This document shows, one piece after another, positions 39,001-49,202 of a stretch of DNA of 64,000 bases. This stretch comes from Cryptomeria japonica (Eukaryota; Streptophyta; Pinopsida; Cupressales; Cupressaceae). Both the position numbers and the translations under genes were made by a program. Within the stretch, counting starts at the first letter, position 1. Every line of letters starts with the position of its first letter. The DNA lies in the NCBI RefSeq assembly GCF_030272615.1, contig NC_081415.1, positions 370,881,809 to 370,945,808 on the forward strand. The letters run 5' to 3'. The notes beneath the pieces were generated by a model. The model was not told where the DNA came from, did not search any database, and saw only the letters and a list, made by a program, of their open reading frames with translations.

Positions 39001-40184
39001 GAGATCTTGAAGAAGAAGTTTATATTGAAAAACTTGATGGATTTTCATTTATAGATGACAAAGATATGGTTTATAGGTTAAGGAAAGCTTTGTATGGACT
39101 AAAGCAAGCTCCTAGAGCTTGGTATGCTAGATTGGACAAATATATTTTGAAGCTTGGTTGCACTAAAGGTAATACTGATAGTAATCTATATTACAAAGTA
39201 ACTAATGATGACATCTTGGTTATTGAAGTTTTTATTGATGATATAAACTTTGGAGGAGAAGATGGATTGTGTAATGACTTTTCTAATAAAATGCAATAAG
39301 AATTTGAAATGTCTATGATTGGAGAGATAAAATTCTTTTTAGGGTTGCAGATTTCAGAGACTGATAAAGGTATATTCTTATGTCAATCTAAGTACTTGAA
39401 GGAATTACTAGATAAATTTGGCATGGAGAACTCTAAACTGGTAAGCACACCTATGACTACAACTGATAAATTATCATTGAAGGATGAATCAGTACCTATT
39501 AATACAACTAGATACAAGTCTATGATAGGAGGTTTACTGTATTTGACACAAACAAGACCTGATATTATGAATGTAGTATGTATTGTTTCAAGATTTCAGA
39601 GTAATCCTAAATAAAATCATGAATCAATAGTAAAAAGGATTTTCTGGTACCTACAAGGCACTACAAATCTTGGCTTATGGTATCCTAGAGATGAAAACTT
39701 TGATTTATGTGCATACACAGATGCAAATTGGGTAGGAGATGTAGATGAAAGAAAAAGCACAATCGATGGAGCATTTTTTCTTGGTAGTAGACTAATTTCA
39801 TGGTTGAGCAAGAAACAAAGTTGTACATCACTATCAACAACAAAATCAGAATATGTTGCAGCAACAACTAATTGTACACAGGTATTATGGATCAAGCAAA
39901 TGTTGAAGGACATCAAGGTAAAATGCAAGAAACCTATAACTATTTACTGTGATAATATGGCAGCAATTGATATATCTAAGAATCTGGTATTTCACTCTAA
40001 GACTAAACATGTTTCTATCAAATTCAATTTTTTGAAAGAGAATGTTGAAGCAAAAGAAGTGAAATTGGTTTATGTGAATACTAAAGAGCAGATTGCAGAT
40101 ATTTTTACTAAGCCTTTGCCTAAGGAGACTTTTGAATATCTCAGACAGCACCTTGGAGTTCTACCCCCATCGGTAGAGACTTAG
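36029..40184 (+). pseudogene. Element C gag-pol polyprotein
   Basis: ATG at 36029 begins a gag with KLDGTNYGMWKIRMETH and AIWDKLETL. Two single-base shifts near 36420 and 36600 change the frame. From about 36612 to 40184 one frame holds with about ten stops. The zinc knuckle reads CFNYNKIGHMASRC, with the second Cys replaced by Tyr. Protease is WIIDSGCSHQM. Integrase shows QTDLCSP, LRSDQGGEF and NGVVERKN. Reverse transcriptase shows [22 protein letters not shown] and FIDDINFGG. RNase H shows AYTDANWVG, STTKSEYVA, CDNMAAIDISKN and TKHVSIKFNFLKE. It ends LGVLPPSVET. Better preserved than element B. Confidence 0.93.
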
Positions 40185-40260
40185 ACAGTTGATGTTTGTC
40201 AGCAACCAACATAATTAACATAATAATATTTTTCCGGCTTTGATGAGGAGAGCAGTTCTC

Positions 40261-40553
40261 AGGGGGAGTAGTTGGATAATTTGGATAATTGGTATTTTGA
40301 AATGAGTTGGTATTTTGTATTTGAATCTAGTTTTTGTATTGCTTTGGCATTTGATGTCAAAGGGGGAGAGATATTATGGAAAAACACATTATCTTTTGGT
40401 AGAGATTATTCCTAGGGGGAGAGATATTGTGTATTTTGATTTTTGGTTAATGATCTCTTTGGGAGATTGTTGGTTTTTGGTTTTTGGCATTTCTGTTTTG
40501 GCACTTTGATGGTTTTTCCATCTTGTGTTGCCATCAATGCCAAAGGGGGAGAT
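40261..40553 (+). promoter_or_regulatory. Element C polypurine tracts (four GGGGGAG motifs)
   Basis: AGGGGGAG-type purine runs occur at 40261, 40359, 40414 and 40542-40553. The last abuts the 3' LTR. The 300-base 3' UTR also repeats the phrase 'gagagatatt'. Confidence 0.75.
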
Positions 40554-41586
40554 TGTTGGTATTTTGGATATGTTGATATGGTTTTGTCATTGATGTCAAC
40601 ACTTGTAAACATTTATCAGCACTTGGAGACTCTTGATTATGTTCACCGACAAGTCAGTGACTTATGCACAGTCACCGGTATTTGGTTCACCGAAACTTGG
40701 AATGACTTGAAGATTAGTTGGTTATGTGGAAGACATTATTTGATCACTTGGTTTTGGTGATTTGGTTATTGGTCTATTCGGGTTTGCATATTTGTTGTTA
40801 CCAGCAAATAGGTCCAGGTTATGCACCGACTAGCATATCTATTCTAGATCAGCACAACATGTTATGGAGATGATTTGTTATTATTGTAAATGCATTGAGC
40901 CGACATGATGCATCGGATATTGATTTATTTGTAATTGATTTTATTGTAATATCTTTAGTGAGCCGACCTACTCATTTGGTCTTAGCTTTCGATATATATG
41001 TAAGATCTCATTTGTGAGAATGATATGGGAAGGTAAGTAAGTGCGAATAAGGTATATGGGAAAATAAGTAGAGCTATACACACAGACATCATTTGAAAAT
41101 TGAAGGAAGGTATTGAGAAAGCATATCAGAGCTAAACTGATACTGAATCCAACATATGAAGATACTATTTTTTGCAGTACATTATCATTGGATTTAACCA
41201 TCCAATTATAGTCAGTGTGACTCCCATTTTGTGATTGAGCAGTGAGCTCTAGGCAGCTGGCCTTTCTGTATGTGTAGACTCCATATTGTACACACATACT
41301 ATCTATAGTAGTATCATCTGATTGTGGGTAAGGCTTCCCACCATTGTTTTTTTCCTTACAGGGTTTCCACATACAAATATCTGTGTTATGTGTTGTGGAT
41401 GTTATTGTCTTTCTATTTCATGCATTAATCTTTACTGGTACTGCAATTAACTGATAAAACTGTTTACCGGCATAAAGTTTAGTTTACCGACGTTAAGCAT
41501 TAAGTTTTGGTTAAGTTAATTTTGGTTTGAATTAATTGGACAACTGATTCACCCCCCCCCCTCTCAGTTGTCTCCAGGATCTAACA
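40554..41586 (+). repeat. Element C 3' LTR
   Basis: It starts TGTTGGTATTTTGGATATG after the polypurine tract and ends CAGGATCTAACA before the AGTTG duplication. Confidence 0.93.
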
Positions 41587-42150
41587 AGTTGAACCTGAAG
41601 ATAATAATCATGTTATTCTAAGATATGTGAGACTAAATCACAATCGTGAACAAACTATTAGGGATAAGGATGCTAGAGTACTAACCAGAAGAAGAATCAG
41701 AGAGAATTCTTGCATGATCTCCACTATTGAACCAAGAACTGCTAAGGAAGCATTTGGTGATGATCATTGGCTTAAATCTATGGAGGAGGAATTAGATCAA
41801 ATTGAGAAGAACAACATGTGGACCCTAGTACCCCGACTAGTAAATAAAAATGTGATAGGTACTAAGTGGGTTTTCAAGAACAAGTTGAATGAAGATGGTG
41901 TTGTAGTTCACAACAAAGCTAGGTTGGTTTGCAAAGGTTATGCAAAAGAGGAATGAGAAGACTATGGTGAGACTTTTGTACCAGTGGCAAGACTGGAAGG
42001 TATCATAACTTTACTTGCATTCGCAACACACAATAAATTAATGGTATACCAGATGGATGTTAAGTCAACACTTTTGAATGGGAAACTAGAAGAAAAAGTA
42101 TACATTGAGCAGCTAGATGGTTATGCTCTGACTGATAAGAAAGGAGATGG
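41587..42150 (+). pseudogene. Element A reverse transcriptase N-terminal segment
   Basis: Resumes element A after [53 protein letters not shown] and YQMDVKST. One stop lies at about 41954. Similarity to element B stops after YALTDKK at about 42150, before the catalytic YVDD-type motif, where element E1 begins. Confidence 0.85.
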
Positions 42151-42790
42151 ATTAACAAAGGCTGTGAGCACATAGAAGTTTAGATGGTGTTCAGAGTTTA
42201 TGGGCCCCATGGACCCTAGCAATTGATTTATTGTGTTGATACTCCCTTTGCTCTTGCAAGGCATTTGACAAGTGGGAGAATTTTGGGAAAATGGTGTCTC
42301 AACCTTGCATTTACATGAGGTTACTATTTATAGTAAGTTTTGATTTGGGCATGAAATAGTGCAAAATTCTTCTCGAAGCTTCTTGTTGGCTAGATAAGAA
42401 TTTTGGTATAGTTACATCACAAGATCACAACTAGATGTGAAGATATGAAAGTTTTTGTTTTGGATGGATAAAATGAAAGGTTTAAATTTAATTTTGAGGA
42501 ATTTGAAGGCCCCAAAATGCCCTGAAAAGTGGGTGTAAATGACGTAGCCATTTATGAGGAAATAGAGCACTTCACGAGATTTCTGATGCTTCAAACAATT
42601 CATCAATAGGACACACGGTTCTCAAGGTATGGCCTCTAAAAATTTGTACTCTTAAAAAATGAAATATAAAATACATCGGGCACATAAATGAGTTGTAAAA
42701 GGGAGGGACACATGTTGACGTGTGTTTTAATACATTATAGGGCATCAAGAAGGGATATAAGGTCAAATCTACTTTATTGGGTGGTTTTAT

Positions 42791-43220
42791 TGTAAGATTT
42801 TGCCAAGATCAAGAGGCAATGGAAAGCACAAATAAGAGAGACAATAGAATGACAAGAACAAACTGTATTCTCATCAATATGCAAAAGATCAACTGGATTC
42901 ACCAATACAATGAATATAGGCCTTCATATATAGGCAAGGCCATATGGATGTATGAGCACACAAATATGACATGTGGCTCAATGAGAAACAAGGGTAGGTA
43001 GGAGAAATAATATAATATTCCACAAGAGGTGGATGACCCACCGAATGTGGAGTGTAACAACAAAATAAGACCACAAAAGGTGGAATTTCTCCTACAAGCT
43101 CTATCCCTATGTGCACACTTCCCTAAGTGTCTCAAATCCAAACTACGAGGAGATGCATTATCCTAAGTTAACTTAAGTAAGTGTAATAATATGCAAAATG
43201 AATATTTATTTACACCAACA
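42791..43220 (-). repeat. Element F LTR 1 (3' LTR)
   Basis: On the plus strand it runs TGTAAGATTTTGCCAAGATC to TTTACACCAACA. On the minus strand it begins TGTTGGTGTAAATAAA, directly after the polypurine tract AAGGGGGGG (43229-43221). Confidence 0.9.
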
Positions 43221-45062
43221 CCCCCCCTTAAGTGCAACTTAGGGGAATGAAGACTCAAGTCAACAATGCAAGATGGGTCCCGGCTACTAGGCCATGATAG
43301 GTACCCATGTACAATATGCAAATGCAAGCAAAACTATGCAATGCAATCTCTCACAAACGGAGAAAGGGAGAAAACCCAGTGGGGAAAAAACTCCCCCCCA
43401 AAAGAGAGATGATGAAAGCACACAATGCTCTCAATGATGAATGAGAAGAACAAACTATGTCCCCCCCATAAGAGAGAAGAAGAGACCATGAAGCCCCCCC
43501 TCAATGTCGAATCTCTTGCAAAGATGGTCCAATGATGATGACTAAAATACCTACCCATAAGGAAGAAAGAGAGCCAATGCTGCACCAATAATGTCAAAGT
43601 GTGACAAAACCAGGTACCAAGTCGATGACGATGAATCACTCGCTGCAACAAAATGAAGATTAGGCATGGAGACAACCTATTGTGAGCATCATCTGGATAC
43701 TCAGAAATAGCAGAAATACCGGTACAATTCAAGTCTCACGGGAGCCATGCACAAATGTGTACAATCTAAGTCTCAACTGGAGCCATGCACCAAGTCTCAC
43801 AAGATATTCCTAATCTACATGTACAAGAGGATTACATCAAATATGTCAACAATGACAAGATACAAAGAGGTGTGGCACTTTATGATAGTGCGAGTACAAC
43901 ATTGCTCATGCAAGAGCATACAACATGATAGTGCAAATCTGGAAAAATGAAGATGATGCCACCAAGAAGCCCTGTACAATATTGTAGAAAAAGAAGCCTC
44001 CGATTGGGATGTGGCCAAGAGATATAAAGGAGCAAATCAACCCCCCCCCCTTGATTGCCGGTTGGAAGCACTACAAGACAGGTGTGAAGTGACAAAAAAA
44101 AAAGTGTTCCCAATTTGACTTATTAAATGATGTTTGTGTTTTTAAAAGATTTTAAAATTCTAAATAAAAACAATTATTAAAAAATAAAGAAAAAACAAAA
44201 AAGGCGAGTCATTTTTTTTTGATTATATTAAAAAAAACTTTAATAATAATTTATTAAAGAAATTTTTTTTTATTAAAAGTTTATTTTTTTAATTATTAAA
44301 AAAACTTATTTAAAATAAATAAGAAAAAAAAATTATTTTTTAATTATTAAAAAAACAAATTTAAAAAAAAAATTAAAAAAATTAAAAAAAAAAACTACCC
44401 GCAGGGACTACCTATGGGCCGCAGGTTGTCTGCGGGACTCGTAGGTACCCTGTAGTACTGTAGGGCCTACGGGGCCGCAGGTGGCCTGCAGTCACCGCAG
44501 GTACACTGGCTCGCCTGCAGGTACACCGGCTCGCCTGCGGGCCAATAAAGAGCCCCCCCCCCCAAATTTATTTTCCTTTTTTTTAAAATGAAAACACAAA
44601 AAAAAAATGCCCCCCCCCCCCCCCAAATTATTTAATTTTTTTAATTTTTTATTTTTCAAATTTTTGAAAATAATAAAAAACGAAAAAATTAAAAAAATAT
44701 TTTCAGACCTGTACCTGCAAGTCCGTACAGTGGGCTGGGAGGGGAGATTTTTTCAACTCGGGGTAATGGAGGCCACTTTCGACGAATTGACAGTCAATCT
44801 TGGGGTTTTTGGGCCTTCTGAGTGCAATGGCGATGACGGATTTGACCAAAAATGGTCCAAAATTGTAGATCGTTACTGGGACAAGTCACCAGCCTCCACC
44901 TTCAAACGGCTCTAGATTTGGCCTCGGATGTCGGATTTGGATGAAATAAAAGGCGATTCTTACTTTCTCAAACCTCCTCAATCCAATGATGACCTCATAT
45001 CTACCCAACAAGCTCCAAAATGCAAACCCCAAAATTCTCTCAATTGGCAAACCAATGGCACT
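43221..45062 (-). other. Element F interior, non-coding
   Basis: Between polypurine tract and primer site there is no open frame with recognisable protein similarity on either strand. The stretch includes A/T homopolymer-rich sequence (44150-44400), a GC-rich block with repeated CCGCAGG/CCTGCGG words (44395-44545) and poly-C runs (44551, 44610). This fits a non-autonomous LTR element (LARD-like) moved by the enzymes of another element. Confidence 0.7.
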
Positions 45063-45080
45063 CTAATGGCTCTGATACCA
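45063..45080 (-). promoter_or_regulatory. Element F primer binding site (minus strand)
   Basis: The minus strand reads TGGTATCAGAGCCATTAG immediately after the LTR end. It is a perfect initiator-Met site and fixes the element's orientation. Confidence 0.93.
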
Positions 45081-45528
45081 TGTGAGATTTTGCCAAGATC
45101 AAGAGGCAATGGAAAGCACAAATAAGAGACAATAGAATGACAAGAACAAACTATATTCTCATCAATATGCAAATGATCAACTGAATTCACCAATACAATG
45201 AATAGAGGCCTGCATATATAGGCAAGGCCATATGGATGTATGAGCACACAAATATGACATGTGGCTCAATGAGAAACAAGGGTAGGTAAGAAATACTAAG
45301 GGTAGGTAGGAGAAATAATATAATATTCCACAAGAGGTGGATGACCCACTGAATGTGGAGTGTAATAGCAAAATAAGACCACAAAAGGTGGAATTTCTCC
45401 TACAAGCTCTATCTCTATGTGCACACTTCCCTAAGTGTCTCAAATCCAAACTATGAAGAGATGCATTATCCTAAGTTAACTTAAGTAAGTGTAATAATAT
45501 CCAAAATGAATATTTATTTACACCAACG
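45081..45528 (-). repeat. Element F LTR 2 (full)
   Basis: Nearly identical to LTR 1, with an extra 18-24-base duplication near 45283 ('gtaggtaagaaatactaagg'). It is followed on the right by another polypurine tract and 185 bases of internal 3' sequence (45529-45715), repeating what follows LTR 1. Confidence 0.9.
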
Positions 45529-45715
45529 ACCCCCCTTAAGTGCAACTTAGGGGAATGAAGACTCAAGTCAGCAATGCAAGATGGGTCCCAGCTACGAGGC
45601 CATGATAGATACCCATATACAATATGCAAATGCAAGCAAAACTATGCAATGCAATCTCTCACAAATGGAGAAAGGGAGAAAACCCAATGGGAAAAACTCC
45701 CCCCCAAAAGAGAGA

Positions 45716-48700
45716 TGAATGTACAAAAGACTCTCAAGAAAAATAACATCAACTTGCCATCCACCTACACAAAGAAGGATTCATCTCCTTCCTCTTCCTC
45801 ACAGTCTAAGGGAAAAGGGCAAGCATTTGGGGCTACAACAGGTTCTTCACAGCAATGAATACATGACTTGGGTGCCTCATATCACATGGGTTCTATAATG
45901 GAGCAGTTTTCTTCATTGGAGCCATCTAAGGTACCTCACATTTACATAGGTGATGACACACAAGTAGAGGTTGAAGGGAAAGGTTTAGTTGACATGGATG
46001 ATGGAACATTTGAGAATGTTCTCTATGTTCCTAACTTGTCTACCAACCTTCTCTCCATCCACCAAATCACTCACTATGGGAATGGGAAAAAGGTTGAGTT
46101 TACACCAGTTGTGGTAAAGGAACTTGATGATGATGCCTTGGTAGCAGTGGGACAAGTCAATGATAACTCAAGGCTTTATTCATTCTCCCACTTTGTGCCA
46201 AGTTCACCTTCTAGGGCCTTGCTTACTCATTCAAATTTAGAAAGTAAGCTATGGCATGAGTGGTTTGGTCACCTCAACTACCGCTATCTTCAGCAGCTAA
46301 GCACTAAAGACATGGTCACAGGTCTACCTCGAATCAGTTTTTCAGAGGGTGTATGTTCAGGTTGTTCCATGGGCAAGCATCCTGAAGAGAATTTTGATAA
46401 AGGGAAAGCTTGGAGAGCTTTGGAAGTTCTTCAACTTGTTCACAGCGATGTAGTAGGTCCATTTCCAGCACCTTCATTTAGTAAGGCCCGCTATGTTCTC
46501 ACCTTCATTGATGACTACTCCCTCTTCACTTGGGTCTACTTTCTCATTCATAAGAGTGAAGTATTTGATAGATTTCAGGACTTCAAGACTCGTGTGGAGA
46601 AGCAATCAGGGAAAGTGGTCAAGATTCTTCGCACAGATAATGGAAGGGAATATGTGAACAAGAGACTTGAGGATTTTTGTACATTTGAGGGGATTGATCT
46701 TCAGCATTCTATAGCATACACTCCACAGCAGAACGAGGTTGCAGAACACAAGAATAGAACTCTCAAAGAAATGGCTAGCTGTATGATACATGCACATTCT
46801 CTTGATCCCGCCTTTTGGGCAGAGGCTATCAGTTGTGCCACACACATCTAGAATAGGGTTCCTCACAAAGCTTTGCAAGGTATTACTCCTTTTGAAGCTT
46901 GGGCTGGTAGGAAACTGATTGTGAGACATTTCAGAGTCTTTGGGTGTCCAGCATGGGCTCGCATACCTCCGCAGAAACGCAAGGCATTGGAACCTCAGAG
47001 TCGGCCTTGCATATTTGTTGGATATCTTGAGGGTGTTAAGGCATACAGATTGATGGATCCAGAGACACATGAGGTGTTCATTGAGAGGAGTGTTCACTTT
47101 GAGGAAAGCTCTCCTAGCTTAGCCTCTCTACCTCCTCCACCTTCCTCCATTGTGGATAGTGATGTTAGTGATTCAGATGATGAGACTCCTACAACTCCGA
47201 CTCGTAGGGTTACACCTCCACAGGGTCCACTTGCAATTGAGGAGCCTCGTTCTCCACCTCCACCTAGACCTCGATGGGCTTGACAGACACTGAGTCTGCG
47301 GGTTCTCTAGTTGGGGATCCTTCAGATACACGGAGAACTCAATCACAACATTAGAATCTTCCACATGCATTCATTGCTACCACTTCTGATCCACAGATAT
47401 TTAGGGAAGCATTAGGGGTTCCTGAATGGGACCAAGCTATGGAGGAAGAATATAGTTCCTTGATGAGGAACAACACATGGGATCTAGTCCATCTCCCTAA
47501 GGGGAGAAAGATGGTTCGATGTAAGTGGATCTATCAGACCAAGTTTGCAGCGGATGGTAGTGTGGATAAGTATAAGGCTTGGCTTGTTGCAAAAGGTTTC
47601 TCTCAAGTTGCAGGTGTTGACTATACTAAGACCTTTGCACCCATAGCCAAGATGAACTCCATTTGTTTGACACTTGCTATTGCTATAGCTCATGGTTGGG
47701 CTGTACATTAGATGGATGTGAAGAGTTCTTTTCTTCATGGTGATCTTGATGAGGAGATTTATATGGAGCAGCCACAGGGTTTCATCTAGGATACTTCCTT
47801 GGTTTGCAGACTAAGGGAATCTCTCTATGGCTTTAAGCAGGCCCCCAGGGCTTGGTACGCCAAGATGAATTCCTTTCTTCTCTCCGCAGGGTTCACCAAG
47901 GGTCATTTCAATCCGAATGTCTACATTTTGCGACAGAATGACTCTCACTTGATACTTGTGCTCTATGTTGATGACTTGATCATTACAAGGAGTACTTCAT
48001 CCATCATTAGTAGGGTCAAATCTACCTTGCATGACAGATTTTCTATGACTGACTTGGGTCTTTTGCACTACTTTCTTGGGATAGGGATTTCACAGTCACC
48101 TTCTGAGATTACACTATCGCAGCCCAAGTATGCTCTTGATCTACTTGCACACTTTCATATGGCTGATTGTAAGCCTGCCCCAACTCCCTTTCTTTCAAGA
48201 GTCAAGCTTGAGGCTCAGTGTTCTTCTCCACCAATTGATGCCACTTTGTATCGTTAGCTTGTGGGTAGTCTCATTTACTTAACTCATACACGCCCTGATA
48301 TTTCATTTGCAGTTAGCATGGTTTCCTACTTCATGCAGGAACCACATGAGATTCATTGGAAAGCCGCCAAACGCATCCTTCATTACATCCAGGGTACACA
48401 TCACTATGGGATTCACTATGCAGTAGGCACAAGACTTCGCTTGGTTGGTTACACAGACTCCGATTGGGCTGGCAATCTAGTTAATCGTAAGTCTACTTCT
48501 GGTTATAGTTTTCACCTTGGTTCGGGCCCCATTTGTTGGCAGAGCAAGAAGAAACATGCTATTGCTCTCTCTTCGACTGAGGCTGAGTATCGAGGCACTG
48601 TTAACGTAGTGACTGAGACCATTTGGCTTCAGCAGATTCTCATAGAGTTTGGATTCACCACTCCACGGCCGACAGTTCTACATTGTGACAATCAGAGTGC

Positions 48701-48768
48701 TATTGCGATCTCGAAGAACCCGGTCCAACACCTATGGACCAAACACATCGAGATTCATATGCACTATA
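45716..48768 (+). pseudogene. Copia pol segment captured antisense in element F
   Basis: Starts in the gag tail (KKNNINLPSTYTKKDSS, Ser-rich) without a zinc knuckle. The protease region reads DLGASYHM, where DSGAS is usual. Integrase: WHEWFGHLNYRYL, HSDVVGP, LRTDNGREY, PQQNEVAEHKN. Reverse transcriptase: KWIYQTKFAADG, MDVKSSFLHGDLDEE, LYGFKQAPRAW, LYVDDLIIT. RNase H: YTDSDWAGN, SSTEAEYRG, CDNQSAIAISKNPV, TKHIEIHMHYIK. It then stops exactly at the LTR stub. Six in-frame stops (45856, 46849, 47281, 47709, 47786, 48255) and one frameshift between 47283 and 47439 break it. Four of the stops are TAG where relatives have CAG. It belongs to a different copia lineage from A, B and C. Confidence 0.9.
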
Positions 48769-48816
48769 TTAAGTAAGTGTAATAATATCCAAAATGAATA
48801 TTTATTTACACCAACA
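48769..48816 (-). repeat. Element F LTR 3 stub (48 bp)
   Basis: Matches the last 48 plus-strand bases of LTRs 1 and 2 (TAAGTAAGTGTAATAATATC to TTTACACCAACA) and is followed by the TTTAT duplication. The join to pol lies in ATATTAAGTAAG. Confidence 0.88.
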
Positions 48817-49202
48817 TTTATCCCATGTTTTGTAATACTATTTGATGGTTTCTTGTATTGTATCTCCTATATATGAGTTGTGTGAGATAGAGGTTGTGTA
48901 TAAGATTCCTATGGCTATTGAGTTACCTCCGAGTCTCTGATTAGTGGTACTCCTGTGAAGAGATTTCTCTACAAGTATATTGTAATCTATTATTTATTGT
49001 TGAATAATATATTGAGCTACTTTTGGAGTGTGGGGTTTTTGTCTCGAAAGGGTTTTCCCAATGTAAATCACTGTGTTATGGTATGCATGTTATTGTGTAT
49101 TTCTATTAAGTTTTTGTAACTACTGTAAGGATCTGTATAAGTTTTTTGCATTACCCTCCTCTCAAGGTTAGTGTAGGAAGTTGTTCCACTACTTAACTTA
49201 CA

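Larger units (their letters stand above)
34916..41586 (+). mobile_element. Copia element C, full length (6.7 kb)
   Basis: LTRs of 1,056 and 1,033 bp flank a gag-pol frame. The target duplication is AATTG (34911-34915) against AGTTG (41587-41591), one transition apart. The flanking sequence is element A on both sides. The 5' LTR start has two changes (TATTGTTATTTTGG against TGTTGGTATTTTGG). The partial LTR comparison shows about 6% difference plus a 20-odd-base indel. Confidence 0.92.
22875..42150 (+). mobile_element. Copia element A, split by three nested insertions
   Basis: The element's own sequence is the 5' LTR (to 24166), 24167-24195, 25069-26557, 33930-34915 and 41587-42150. Joined in that order, these follow the same gag-PR-INT-RT order as element B, its close relative. 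Solo LTR D, element B and element C lie between the pieces. The element ends abruptly in the reverse transcriptase at about 42150, where the 3' end of element E1 begins, so its own 3' LTR is gone. Confidence 0.9.
42791..48816 (-). mobile_element. Chimeric LTR element F with TTTAT target duplication
   Basis: TTTAT flanks the unit at 42786-42790 and 48817-48821. By its primer binding site and polypurine tract the element is in minus orientation. From right to left it has a 48-bp LTR stub (48816-48769), an antisense copia pol segment (48768-45716), an internal 3' end with polypurine tract, a full LTR (45528-45081), primer site, a non-coding interior and a second full LTR (43220-42791). It is thus a partial tandem dimer that also carries foreign pol sequence. 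The two full LTRs differ by about 3% over 300 bases, plus small indels. Confidence 0.8.
42150..49202 (+). mobile_element. Copia element E1: end of pol and 3' LTR, split by element F
   Basis: Bases 42150-42230 encode the tail of a copia polyprotein (LTKAVST-stop-KFRWCSEF), matching the minus-strand copy E2. A polypurine tract AAGTGGGAGAA (42270-42280) precedes the LTR start TTTTGGGAAAATGG at 42281. The LTR is interrupted at 42791 by element F and resumes at 48817, ending near 49202 with ACTTACA. The two LTR pieces total about 890 bp, equal to the E2 LTR (898 bp). Confidence 0.85.

Noticed and set aside
44607..44915. 102-codon plus-strand frame starting in poly-Pro
   Set aside because: Starts in a poly-C run inside a non-coding LTR element on the opposite strand; no domain is seen.
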